From Paenibacillus dokdonensis (GTDB lineage: Bacteria > Bacillota > Bacilli > Paenibacillales > Paenibacillaceae): DNA of 64,000 bases. Numbering within the stretch: position 1 is the first letter of the stretch; every line of letters begins with the position of its first letter. A program made the translations under genes and the position numbers. This document shows, piece by piece, positions 35,219 through 44,248 of this stretch. The stretch is taken from the NCBI RefSeq assembly GCF_004916975.1, contig NZ_STGQ01000001.1:1078993-1142992 (forward strand), read 5' to 3'. Under the pieces are notes generated by a model. It saw nothing but the letters and a program-made list of their open reading frames with translations. It had not been told where the DNA came from and did not search any database.

Positions 35219-38032
35219 TTGACACAATCAAAGACCGTACATATCATTTCACACACACACTGGGACCGGGAATGGTATCTGCCTTATGAGAAGCATCATG
35301 TGCGTTTGATCAAGCTGATGGACACTTTACTCACAACGCTTCATGATGATCCGGATTTCAAAAGCTTCCATCTTGACGGACAGACGATCATGCTGGAGGA
35401 TTACTTGCAGATTCGTCCGGAAAAGCGGCATCTGCTGGAAAAATACGTCCGTGAAGGGCGTATCCATATCGGTCCTTGGTACATTTTGCAGGATGAGTTT
35501 CTGACCAGCAGCGAAGCCAATGTCCGCAACATGCTGTATGGACATCAGGATGCGGAGCGGTTCGGTGCAGTGAGCAAGACCGGATATTTTCCCGATTCCT
35601 TCGGAAATATGGGGCAGGCTCCACAGCTGCTGCGGCAGGCTGGTATAGGTAATGCGGTGTTCGGCCGCGGGGTGAAGCCGACCGGTTTCAACAATGAGGT
35701 AAGCGAGTCGGCAGCCTATGAATCTCCTTATTCCGAGATGATCTGGGAGGCTCCCGACGGGTCGCATGTGCTGGGCATTCTCTTTGCCAACTGGTACAGC
35801 AACGGCAATGAGATTCCGGTGGATCCCGAGCATGCGAAGAAATATTGGGAACGGAAACTGAAGGAAGTGGATACGTATGCATCAACGCCGCATGTATTGA
35901 TGATGAATGGATGTGACCATCAGCCGGTACAGCAGAATGTATCTGAAGCGATCAAGGTGGCGCAAAGTCTATTACCAGAGCATCGTTTTGTCCATTCCAA
36001 TTTCAACGATTATATCGAAGCAGCGGCTGCGAGCGTGCCGGATCATCTGTCTACCGTGCGCGGAGAGCTTCGCAGCCAGCATACGGACGGTTGGTCCACA
36101 CTGGTCAATACTGCGTCATCCCGGATTTATCTGAAGCAGCTTAATAGCCAAGGGCAGACACTGCTGGAACAAGCTGCTGAGCCGCTTGCGGTTTTTGCCC
36201 ATTTGACCGGTAAAGCGGCATATCCGCATCATCTGTTTGAGTATGCCTGGAAAACGCTGATGCAAAACCATCCTCATGACAGCATCTGCGGGTGCAGTGT
36301 GGATGAAGTGCATGATGAAATGGTCACCCGTTTTGCCAAGAGCAGGCATGTGGGTGAAGCTATTGTGGAGGACAGCGTGGCCGCAATAACCGGTAACATC
36401 GATACCCGTTCGTTTGTGGATTTTTTCCGGGAAGGCGAAAATGGATATCCACTTGCAGTATTTAACACGACGGGTTGGGAGCGTTCCGGTGTGATTACAG
36501 TGGAGCTGGAGCTGGAACGAATCTACTTTGGGAGCGGTATGGGCTTTGCGGATATGAAAAAAAAGCTGCGGTTGCTGCCGCTTGAGCATCTGATTCTTCT
36601 CGATCCTTGTGGAAGCGAAATACCGTTCAGCTGGGAGGATCAGGGTGTTGGATTTGGCTATGATCTGCCGGAGGACCGTTTCCGCCAGCCCTATTTCACA
36701 AGACGTATCCAAGTTCAATTCGAAGCAGAGGATGTGCCCGCGCTGGGCTATAAAGTCTTTGCACTTATCCAAGGGAAGCAGGAGAACAGCAGGGAGAGTG
36801 GTGTCCATATCTCGGGAGGATCCTCCACGAATCGGCCGATTCAGAAGCATCAGTCTTCCCTTGTGACCGGAAAACGAAGCATGGAAAATGAATATCTGGC
36901 GGTAACGATTGAGGCTAACGGCTCCGTAACTCTGCAGGATAAAGGTACAGGGCGTATTTTTAGAAATCTGTGTATCTATGAGAATTCAGGTGATATTGGC
37001 AACGAGTACATGTACAAACAGCCGGATGGGGATGTGCCTGTTACAACACGAAACAGTATCGCGACCATTACTCTTGTCGAAGATGAGGCGTACCAGGCTT
37101 CCTTTGACATTATGCATACGATGCGCATTCCAAAGTCTGCTGATGGCAACCTCAGTCGAGAACAGAAAGAGCTGATTTGGTTTACTGGCAGAACTGCGTC
37201 CCGCTCTTCCTCACTCATGGATCTTCATGTTCATACCCGGATTACCCTGGAGCGCAGCGGAAGAGGCCTTCAGGTGAAAACGACGTTCCACAATGAAGCA
37301 GATGATCATAGACTGCGGATTCTATTCGAGTCGGGAATCTCTTCTCAGACCCATAAGGCGGATTCTATATTTGAAACGGCGGAACGAAACAATACGCCCG
37401 CAGCGGAATGGTTGAACCCAAGCAACTGCCAACATCAGCAAGCTTTTGTCTCGATTGGAGATGAAAGACAAGGTCTGACGATTGCCAACCAAGGACTGGC
37501 TGAATACGAGATTATCCAGGAAGATACGGCAGTCATTGCGGTGACGCTATTAAGAGCCGTGGGCGAAATGGGAGATTGGGGATACTTTCCGACGCCGGGA
37601 GCACAATGTCATGGGAAGCATACCACTCGGCTTGAGATCATTCCTTTTGACCCGGCCGTTGCGAAACAGGAGTTCATTCACATGGGAGAAACCGGATCAA
37701 TGATCCGAGCCCGGCAGTTCCAGGTGCCATGGACGGTGAAGCAGGCAGATGTTCACACGGGCAGCACCCCGCTCATTCACTCCTTTCTCCCTTGGACGGG
37801 AGAAGACCTTTTCTTCTCTGCACTTAAAATGTCCAAGGATACTGGCAGCATCATTGCCCGCTGGTATAACGCTGCCCATTCTGAACGTTCACTGTCTGCG
37901 CAGCCGGCTTTTGAGATCAAAGAGGCGAGACACAGCAATATTCTGGAGAATGCGCTGGATATGACCCCTTTGAACGGAGTTGCTGTAAGACCAGCTGAAA
38001 TTGTAACGCTTAGTCTTCATTTACCGGATTGA
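35219..38032 (+). CDS. Alpha-mannosidase (GH38)
   Basis: A 937-residue cytoplasmic zinc enzyme that releases mannose from alpha-mannosides. The catalytic domain shows HIISHTHWDREWYLPYEK at the N-terminus (zinc ligands His14 and Asp16), FPDSFGNMGQAPQLLRQAG (nucleophile and zinc ligand Asp126) and NHPHDSICGCSVDEVHDEM (zinc ligand His353), so the metal site is complete. The large C-terminal beta domain of the family follows to TPLNGVAVRPAEIVTLSL. TTG 35219 is preferred because GGGGAG lies seven bases upstream; ATG 35204 has no site. No signal peptide, so it acts on imported oligosaccharides. Last gene of the cluster. Confidence 0.92.
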   Translation: MTQSKTVHIISHTHWDREWYLPYEKHHVRLIKLMDTLLTTLHDDPDFKSFHLDGQTIMLEDYLQIRPEKRHLLEKYVREGRIHIGPWYILQDEFLTSSEANVRNMLYGHQDAERFGAVSKTGYFPDSFGNMGQAPQLLRQAGIGNAVFGRGVKPTGFNNEVSESAAYESPYSEMIWEAPDGSHVLGILFANWYSNGNEIPVDPEHAKKYWERKLKEVDTYASTPHVLMMNGCDHQPVQQNVSEAIKVAQSLLPEHRFVHSNFNDYIEAAAASVPDHLSTVRGELRSQHTDGWSTLVNTASSRIYLKQLNSQGQTLLEQAAEPLAVFAHLTGKAAYPHHLFEYAWKTLMQNHPHDSICGCSVDEVHDEMVTRFAKSRHVGEAIVEDSVAAITGNIDTRSFVDFFREGENGYPLAVFNTTGWERSGVITVELELERIYFGSGMGFADMKKKLRLLPLEHLILLDPCGSEIPFSWEDQGVGFGYDLPEDRFRQPYFTRRIQVQFEAEDVPALGYKVFALIQGKQENSRESGVHISGGSSTNRPIQKHQSSLVTGKRSMENEYLAVTIEANGSVTLQDKGTGRIFRNLCIYENSGDIGNEYMYKQPDGDVPVTTRNSIATITLVEDEAYQASFDIMHTMRIPKSADGNLSREQKELIWFTGRTASRSSSLMDLHVHTRITLERSGRGLQVKTTFHNEADDHRLRILFESGISSQTHKADSIFETAERNNTPAAEWLNPSNCQHQQAFVSIGDERQGLTIANQGLAEYEIIQEDTAVIAVTLLRAVGEMGDWGYFPTPGAQCHGKHTTRLEIIPFDPAVAKQEFIHMGETGSMIRARQFQVPWTVKQADVHTGSTPLIHSFLPWTGEDLFFSALKMSKDTGSIIARWYNAAHSERSLSAQPAFEIKEARHSNILENALDMTPLNGVAVRPAEIVTLSLHLPD

Positions 38033-38063
38033 AATGCTTTTGAATGATCATATACAGTCGTTG

Positions 38064-38103
38064 AACCGCTGCTGGAAGGCAAGTCTTCCACTGCGGTTTT
38101 TCT
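38064..38103 (+). terminator. Terminator of the mannoside cluster
   Basis: ACCGC and TGGAAG pair with CTTCCA and GCGGT around GCAAGT, with a short bulge, followed by TTTTTCT. It ends the 16-kb collinear cluster. Confidence 0.78.
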
Positions 38104-38181
38104 CTGTTTTATTCAGAAACTTTCTGTCGTTTTGACATGAACTTCCAAACCTCCGGGCGCAGATCATTATTCCGGTTCCCG

Positions 38182-38211
38182 TTGACTGATTTCGACATGC
38201 GCAGGTATTGT
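38182..38211 (+). promoter_or_regulatory. Putative promoter of the two-component operon
   Basis: TTGACT (38182-38187), 18-base spacer, TATTGT (38206-38211). It lies inside the longest open frame, which supports the downstream kinase start at 38278. Confidence 0.4.
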
Positions 38212-38277
38212 ATAGTTACTACCCGGGATTTCTACTGCCTCGCCCGGATCAATGACATTATGCATAAGGTGATAAGG

Positions 38278-40104
38278 ATGCGTATGAATTCTCTATATTC
38301 CCGGATCAAAAGCAAGTCTTTCGTGCTGCGGCGGCTGTCGATCAAGAACAGGCTGCTGGCAGCCTTTATCATCACCTCGCTTCTGCCGGTTGTATTCGTG
38401 AGCGTGTATTCGAATATGAAATACGAAAACTCGATTACGAATAAAATCAGTGCCTACTCCATGCAGATTCTGGATGAGCTGTCTCAGAATGCAACGCGTG
38501 AGCTTGAGCAGTATGAAACCTTGAGCGAGAACATTATCATCAACCATTTTATCCAAAATGGGCTGCCGCAGTTTGACGCCATGAGCGATTACGAGAAAAA
38601 CCAGCTGCAAACCCAAATCGGGGATGAAATGGGACAGCAAATATTTCAGCTTGGCAATATCAGCAATGTGATGATTCTGACCAACAGCGGAGAGTCATTT
38701 TTTGACCTTGGCTTTGAGCTGTACCCGGCGAAACAAATCCAATCGATGCTGGAAGAGACAAAGCAGTCCTTTGGAAACGCTTACTGGACGTACCTCCGTT
38801 CCAGCCGCGGGACCAATACGATTGCCCTCAGCCGCAGAATATATGCCGAGGATAAGCTGAACAAGCAGCTGGGCTATCTGATTATCTTTATCGATGAAAA
38901 GGTATTTTCACGCAATATTTATAAATTTGTGAACCTCGGAGCGGGCAGCAGCATTTACATATCCGATGCAAACGGAATGGTGATATCGTCCTTGTCGGAT
39001 GACATTCCGAAAGGAGGACATTTTGCGGACAAGGAAGTATTCAGCCCCATAAACAGACAATTTAACCGTGAGCAAAACTTGACCGCTTTCCATACGGATG
39101 TGGGCAAGCACCAGTTTCTTGTGGCGAGCTCGTATATCCGTTCGGCAAATTGGTTTTTTGTCGGGATGATTCCACAAAAATTCATTGTGTCCGAGCTGTC
39201 AGACATGCGGAGAAATATCGTGTACATTTGCCTGGTGATTCTTCTCCTGTCCGGTATGATTTCGATGTGGATTTATTTTACGATCAGTAATCCCATGCGC
39301 TCGCTTCTGTTGTATGCCAAGCAGGTCCGGATGGGGCGGCTTGAGGCAACGACGAGCACCCGATCCGCGTATCCGGATGAAATGGATAAATTGACGGAAA
39401 CGATCGACGGGATGGTGGAGCAGCTCAAGCAGCTGATCGGACAGGTACAATCGGAGCAGCAGGCGAAGCGTGATGCGGAGCTGAAAATGCTCCAGGCCCA
39501 GATCAACCCGCACTTTCTCTTTAATACCCTGAATTCCCTGAAATGGAGCGCCATGCTGGGCGGGAACGAATCGGTTACGAATGGCATCGAATCATTGTCA
39601 GAGCTGCTTCGCAGCACGATCATGGTGAAGGATGAGTTCATTCCATTGCAAACGGAAATTGAGAATTTGATTCACTATGCCAACATACAGCGAATACGTT
39701 ACGGTGACTCTTTTGTGCTGAATACGGAAGTGGATGAAGAGCTGGCCGTTAATTTGGTTCCAAAATTTATTTTACAGCCGATTGTAGAGAATTCCATTCT
39801 TCATGGAGTTGGTGATGATGAAAGAAGGGTCGGCATTTGGGTGAAGGCAACCCGGCAAAACCATGTGCTGACCATCCGCATAACCGATAATGGAAAGGGC
39901 TTTGATATGAAACATATCAAGGAGAAGCGCGAATCCCATTCCAAGCTGTCAGGCCTTGGGATTGCGAATGTGGATGAGAGAATCAAGCTGCATTTCGGCG
40001 CAGTCTTTGGTCTAGTCACATCCAGCGTTGTCGGTGAGGGTACCGAGACAGTCATTACACTTCCGGTCTACACAAGCGAGGGGGATTTAGAGCGATATGT
40101 ATAA
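38278..40104 (+). CDS. YesM-type sensor histidine kinase
   Basis: A membrane sensor of 608 residues. Membrane segments at about 25-45 and 314-338 flank an external Cache-like domain (about 46-313), followed by a HAMP linker, the YesM histidine box QINPHFLFNTLNSLKW (His412) and an ATP-binding domain (VENSILHGVGDD, DNGKGFD, GLGIANVDERI). ATG 38278 has AAGGTGAT six bases upstream; ATG 38284 is nearly as good. The long frame from 38137 would bury the promoter. It phosphorylates the AraC-type regulator whose gene overlaps it by eight bases. The signal is probably a sugar or a loaded binding protein of the adjacent ABC operon. Confidence 0.9.
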   Translation: MRMNSLYSRIKSKSFVLRRLSIKNRLLAAFIITSLLPVVFVSVYSNMKYENSITNKISAYSMQILDELSQNATRELEQYETLSENIIINHFIQNGLPQFDAMSDYEKNQLQTQIGDEMGQQIFQLGNISNVMILTNSGESFFDLGFELYPAKQIQSMLEETKQSFGNAYWTYLRSSRGTNTIALSRRIYAEDKLNKQLGYLIIFIDEKVFSRNIYKFVNLGAGSSIYISDANGMVISSLSDDIPKGGHFADKEVFSPINRQFNREQNLTAFHTDVGKHQFLVASSYIRSANWFFVGMIPQKFIVSELSDMRRNIVYICLVILLLSGMISMWIYFTISNPMRSLLLYAKQVRMGRLEATTSTRSAYPDEMDKLTETIDGMVEQLKQLIGQVQSEQQAKRDAELKMLQAQINPHFLFNTLNSLKWSAMLGGNESVTNGIESLSELLRSTIMVKDEFIPLQTEIENLIHYANIQRIRYGDSFVLNTEVDEELAVNLVPKFILQPIVENSILHGVGDDERRVGIWVKATRQNHVLTIRITDNGKGFDMKHIKEKRESHSKLSGLGIANVDERIKLHFGAVFGLVTSSVVGEGTETVITLPVYTSEGDLERYV

Positions 40105-41686
40105 AGTACTCATTATTGATGATGAAATGATTGTGCGACATGCGGTTAAAACGCTGATTCAGTGGGAAGGCAGCAAGTTTGTCTACTCAGGCTCAGCGTC
40201 AAACGGCACATCGGCGCTTAAAATGATGCAGGAACAGCCTGCAGATATTGTGATCACAGACATCAAAATGCCGGAAATGGACGGAATCGAGCTGATCAAG
40301 CAGCTAACGGCATCCGGCTTTGACGGGGAGATTCTGGTCCTCAGCAACTTTAATGATTTTGAACTGGTGCGTGAGGCACTGAAATGCGGTGCGCATGATT
40401 ATATGCTGAAGCTAACATTGAAAAGCGACAACTTCATGCAAATCCTGAATGAAATCGCCCTCAAGCTTGATGCGAAGAAGAAGCAGCCTGAGTTACTTGC
40501 CGAATCGGCACAGTCGGAGAAAACGGATCACATTCATGATATTCTGACTTCCCTTATATCTTCCGGGGAAGGCTCAAGTGAATTAAGACCGGATGCTGCT
40601 CAGGAATTATTTCCTCCGGATCATTTGGTGCATATCTTTGGCGTGCAGGTGGATACGGTGGGGGAGAAGAGGGATACACTCTCTCTGAAGCATTCGCTTA
40701 GCCAGCTGTGGAGCGATGTTTACCCGGGAAGTGCCTGGCAGTGTACCGTGGCAGAAGAAGATCAGAGATTCATGTTTGCAGCAGCCTATCCGGAAGCGTT
40801 AGAAATGACGGAGCCTGCAGAGATGGCCGGAAGAATCAGCAGTCTTGCTGCCATGTATTACAGTTTGAAAGCAGATATAATTTACGGGAATGCGGCTTCA
40901 TCAGGGAAAGAGCTGGTGGAGGAAATCCGTTTGATCCGGGAAGCCCAGACGCTGCTCTTCTATAAATCTGCGGGCCCCATATGTCTGTCCTGCCATGCTG
41001 AAGCTGCAGATGAGGATCCAAGCTACCAGCAGCTGGAGGCGGATTGGATGGAGGAAATTCGCAAAGGCCAGCCCGAATTTATCGTTAGGTGGGAGAACAG
41101 AGCTCTGCAGATCATTCAGGAAGGCGCGAAACGACAGCTGTATCCGCGGATCGTCAAACGGGTCGTTTGCGAAGGGATGTGGACCCTGAGCCGCAAGCTG
41201 GGACTGGAGCAGCAGCGCAGTTTCGATCATTCGCTCTGGCTGGAGCGTATTACCGGAGCCGGAACGGATACGGAAATGATGATGATTGTGGAGGAGCTGT
41301 CACATGATGTACTGGAGCATGCGGGAAGTGGGGCAGGCGTACGGGCTACCCGGCCGGAAGTCCGCAAGGCGCTTGTCTTCCTGGAAGAAAATTATCCGAG
41401 AGCAGTAACGATCCATGATGTGGCTCTGCATGTGAATCTGTCGGAAACCTATCTATGCCAGATTTTTAAAACGGATACCGGCAAAAGCATGATGACCTTC
41501 CTGAATGAGCTGCGTATGGCCAAAGCATACGAGATGCTGTCTTCCGGACAGCTACTGGTTAAGGAGGTTGCCGCAGAAGTGGGCATTCATGATCCTTTTT
41601 ATTTCAACCGTCTGTTCAAAAAGCATTACGGCGTACCTCCAAAACAGGTCAAGTCGCAAGAAACTCCAGCTTTGAAGCAGAAATAA
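40097..41686 (+). CDS. YesN-type response regulator with AraC DNA-binding domain
   Basis: A 529-residue regulator. The receiver domain (1-120) has acidic pocket Asp8/Asp9 and phosphoacceptor Asp55 in DIVITDIKMPEMDGIEL, with KLTLKSD near 110. A poorly conserved middle region (about 130-415) follows, typical of YesN proteins. The C-terminus has two AraC helix-turn-helix units (VTIHDVALHVNLSETYLCQI; EVAAEVGIHDPFYFNRLFKK). It should activate the neighbouring transport operon and possibly the beta-galactosidase gene when phosphorylated by the preceding kinase. Confidence 0.92.
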   Translation: MYKVLIIDDEMIVRHAVKTLIQWEGSKFVYSGSASNGTSALKMMQEQPADIVITDIKMPEMDGIELIKQLTASGFDGEILVLSNFNDFELVREALKCGAHDYMLKLTLKSDNFMQILNEIALKLDAKKKQPELLAESAQSEKTDHIHDILTSLISSGEGSSELRPDAAQELFPPDHLVHIFGVQVDTVGEKRDTLSLKHSLSQLWSDVYPGSAWQCTVAEEDQRFMFAAAYPEALEMTEPAEMAGRISSLAAMYYSLKADIIYGNAASSGKELVEEIRLIREAQTLLFYKSAGPICLSCHAEAADEDPSYQQLEADWMEEIRKGQPEFIVRWENRALQIIQEGAKRQLYPRIVKRVVCEGMWTLSRKLGLEQQRSFDHSLWLERITGAGTDTEMMMIVEELSHDVLEHAGSGAGVRATRPEVRKALVFLEENYPRAVTIHDVALHVNLSETYLCQIFKTDTGKSMMTFLNELRMAKAYEMLSSGQLLVKEVAAEVGIHDPFYFNRLFKKHYGVPPKQVKSQETPALKQK

Positions 41687-41736
41687 ACAGAAACTGCATA
41701 ATTTTAAGCAGGAAACATAAGATTGTCCATTTCAGC

Positions 41737-41889
41737 TGCAAACGCTTTCGCTAACCGCATAAAATCGTCCATGACATTCATCGGGTTTATCCATTTGGCA
41801 GCGCCTTCAGCAGAGGTATAATGACAACAAATATAGAGGAGGTCATGAAATGAAATGGCATAAGATTCTATCGGCTGTAAGCGCTTGCG
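41737..41889 (+). promoter_or_regulatory. Promoter and two cre-like sites of the third ABC operon
   Basis: TTGGCA (41795-41800), 16-base spacer, TATAAT (41817-41822) form a strong promoter only 28 bases from the start codon. Two CcpA-like sites flank it: TGCAAACGCTTTCG (41737-41750, upstream) and TGTAAGCGCTTGCG (41876-41889, within the first codons of the binding-protein gene). The second differs from the cre consensus only at the last base. Confidence 0.6.
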
Positions 41890-43244
41890 CTTTGAGTGTA
41901 TCCCTGCTTGCCGGATGCGGCAACAGCAGCAGCTCGGATTCAGGCAGTACGGATGCTGCAGGAACAAATGATGGAGGCTCCAAAAAGGTTGCAAACGGTG
42001 AACTGAATATCGCGGTATTCCAGGGCGGATATGGACGGGAGTACTGGGATCAGATCTCGGATGAATTCATGAAGGATCATCCGGGCACCAAAATCAATAT
42101 TACGGCCAGTCCCAAAATTGCTGAGCTCGTGCGGCCTAAAATCGTTGCGGGCAACCCGCCGGATTTGATGTACATAGCAGGTGGCGACAATCTTCCGATT
42201 CTGGACGGACTTATTAAAGATAAAGCGCTGACGGATCTCAGCGACATTTTCAATACCGATGAAGGCAGTGGCGCCCTGAAGGATAAGATGCTCCCGGGTG
42301 TTCTGGAGTCCCGTTCCATGGCACCATACGGTGACGGTAAAATCTATCTGGCACCTTTCAACTTTGGGGTACTCGGACTGTGGTATAACAAAACTCTGTT
42401 TGATCAAAAAAGCATCCAGACGCCAAAAACCTGGGACGAGCTGTTTGCAATGAATGCCACAGCCAAGGATAACGGCAGAGCGTTATTCACCTACCAAGGT
42501 CTCTATCCCGGATACCTGGACGAAGTCATTATTCCTTCCATTTATGATTTGGGTGGACAAAAAGCGCTGGATCAATTTTTTGACTATGATCCTGAGTTCT
42601 GGAAAAGTGATGTTTTCAAACAGGTATGGGGCAATATCCAGAAGTTCGCAAATGAAGACAATGGTCTGATGAAAGGTACGGTCGCTTTGAACCATACCCA
42701 GGCACAAACTTCATTTATGCAAGGCAAGGCCATGTTCATTCCAAACGGAACCTGGTTTGAGGATGAAATGAAGGATGCACCGCGTGAAGAAGGCTTCCAG
42801 TTCGGCTTCCTCGGTATTCCTTCGTTTAATTCAGGCAGCAGCGTGAAAGCCATGAGCCAGATTGAGCAAATCGTCATTCCGGCCAAAGCGAAAAATCCTG
42901 AGCTTGCCGCTGAATTCTTGAAATATATCTATACCGACAAGAGCATCAAGCTAAATGCGGAGAAGTCCAAGGCTGTTATGGCAGTCAAGGATGCAGCGGA
43001 TTTGGCGAAGCCATTCATTTCAGAAACGACGTATAACGTATATAAAGCCGTAGACAACGGTATGGAACTTGTTAACGGAACCTTCAAGACGGTAGCCAAA
43101 GGCAGCAGATACAGTCCGAAGGATGAAGTTTATAAAACGATCTCTTCCCTGATGAACAAGCAGATGACTCTGGATCAGTACAGTGACAAGATGTACAAGA
43201 TGTACTCGGAAGTCAGCAAGGAACTGAAAGACTCGGCAGAGTAA
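41850..43244 (+). CDS. Extracellular solute-binding lipoprotein (YesMN-linked ABC importer)
   Basis: A 464-residue lipoprotein. The signal MKWHKILSAVSACALSVSLL ends in AGC with the acylated Cys at about residue 23, followed by a Ser/Gly linker (NSSSSDSGSTDAAGTNDGG). The family 1 binding domain begins at GELNIAVFQGGYGREYWDQI and includes KIVAGNPPDLMYIAGGDNLP and GKAMFIPNGTWFEDEMKDAP. The start has AGGAGG upstream. The cre-like site overlaps codons 9-14. Following genes (two permeases, GH35 enzyme) point to a beta-galactoside ligand; inference. Confidence 0.9.
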   Translation: MKWHKILSAVSACALSVSLLAGCGNSSSSDSGSTDAAGTNDGGSKKVANGELNIAVFQGGYGREYWDQISDEFMKDHPGTKINITASPKIAELVRPKIVAGNPPDLMYIAGGDNLPILDGLIKDKALTDLSDIFNTDEGSGALKDKMLPGVLESRSMAPYGDGKIYLAPFNFGVLGLWYNKTLFDQKSIQTPKTWDELFAMNATAKDNGRALFTYQGLYPGYLDEVIIPSIYDLGGQKALDQFFDYDPEFWKSDVFKQVWGNIQKFANEDNGLMKGTVALNHTQAQTSFMQGKAMFIPNGTWFEDEMKDAPREEGFQFGFLGIPSFNSGSSVKAMSQIEQIVIPAKAKNPELAAEFLKYIYTDKSIKLNAEKSKAVMAVKDAADLAKPFISETTYNVYKAVDNGMELVNGTFKTVAKGSRYSPKDEVYKTISSLMNKQMTLDQYSDKMYKMYSEVSKELKDSAE

Positions 43245-43292
43245 TTCTCACACCCATCATACGGAAACTTGAAAGGCAGACAAATGAGGTTG

Positions 43293-43328
43293 GCAGAGCC
43301 TGCTTGCATGAGCTGATGCAGGCTTTGC
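43293..43328 (+). promoter_or_regulatory. Intercistronic hairpin after the third binding-protein gene
   Basis: GCAGAGCCTGC (43293-43303) pairs with GCAGGCTTTGC (43318-43328) over all eleven positions, with one G-U, around a 14-base loop; no T tract. Same position as the stems at 2154 and 23409. Confidence 0.65.
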
Positions 43329-43362
43329 ACAATCCAGAACCAAAGTGAAGGAAGTGGAGAGA

Positions 43363-44247
43363 ATGACTTTAAAAGCACGGCGGCGCTTCTTCATGGCCGC
43401 CTGTCTTATTCCCGGCCTGATCATGTTCATACTGTTCAAGCTCTACCCGGCAATGCAAGTGTTTTATAAATCATTTTTCCTGTGGACGGGAATTGGGGAT
43501 AAACCCAAATTCATCGGTCTGAAAAACTTTGTAGACATGTTCCATGATGATGTGTTTCTGCTGGCTCTCCGAAATACCGGATTTCTCATTGTCGTCGTTC
43601 CTGTCTTTACACTGCTCATCGCCCTGGTCAATGCGTCGATTCTGACACGCACAAAGCTCAAGGAGAAGGGGATTTACCGTACCTTGTTCTTCTTCCCAAG
43701 TATCCTGTCCTTTGTCGTGATTGCGATCCTTTGGTCGTTCATTTATCATCCGACCATTGGCTTCCTGAATTCGGGGATGGAGCTGCTGGGACTTGGGGAG
43801 TATGCGATGGCTTGGCTCGGAGATTCCAGGACCGTGCTGTGGGCGCTGGCCGTCACGCTGATCTGGCAGGCTGCCGGATACTACATGGTTATCTACATGG
43901 CTGGGATCGACAGTATTTCGCCGGATCTGTATGAAGCAGCTGGCATTGACGGCGCGACTCCGTTCAAGCAGTTCATTCATATCACGATTCCCATGTTGTG
44001 GGAGATTATCCGCATCACGATTATTTTCAGCATCAACGGCGTCCTGACGATCAGCTTTGTAATCGTAACGATCATGACAGCGGGCGGACCGGATCGGCAC
44101 TCGGAAGTGGTCATGACCTATCTGTATCAGCAGGCGTTTACGAATTCGAACTTCGGTTATGCGATGGCTATCGGTGTATTTGTATTCGTCTTCTCCGTGA
44201 TTCTGTCGCTGATCAGCAACAAACTTACGGAAAGGGGAGTGAGCTGA
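43363..44247 (+). CDS. MalF-type sugar ABC permease
   Basis: A 294-residue inner-membrane subunit with six hydrophobic segments (FFMAACLIPGLIMFILFKLY at the N-terminus) and the EAA loop DLYEAAGIDGATPFKQFIHI near 193-212, followed by TIPMLWE. ATG 43363 has GGAAGTGGAGAGA upstream; a GTG at 43345 has none. The gap to the binding-protein gene contains the hairpin. Partner of the next permease. Confidence 0.88.
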   Translation: MTLKARRRFFMAACLIPGLIMFILFKLYPAMQVFYKSFFLWTGIGDKPKFIGLKNFVDMFHDDVFLLALRNTGFLIVVVPVFTLLIALVNASILTRTKLKEKGIYRTLFFFPSILSFVVIAILWSFIYHPTIGFLNSGMELLGLGEYAMAWLGDSRTVLWALAVTLIWQAAGYYMVIYMAGIDSISPDLYEAAGIDGATPFKQFIHITIPMLWEIIRITIIFSINGVLTISFVIVTIMTAGGPDRHSEVVMTYLYQQAFTNSNFGYAMAIGVFVFVFSVILSLISNKLTERGVS

Positions 44248-44248
44248 T

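Noticed and set aside
36116..36850. Minus-strand open frame of 244 codons opposite the alpha-mannosidase gene
   Set aside because: No motifs and no start site; the plus-strand frame carries a complete GH38 active site.
38137..38277. Upstream extension of the histidine kinase to ATG 38137
   Set aside because: No ribosome binding site and non-membrane residues before the first helix; the start at 38278 has AAGGTGAT at correct spacing.
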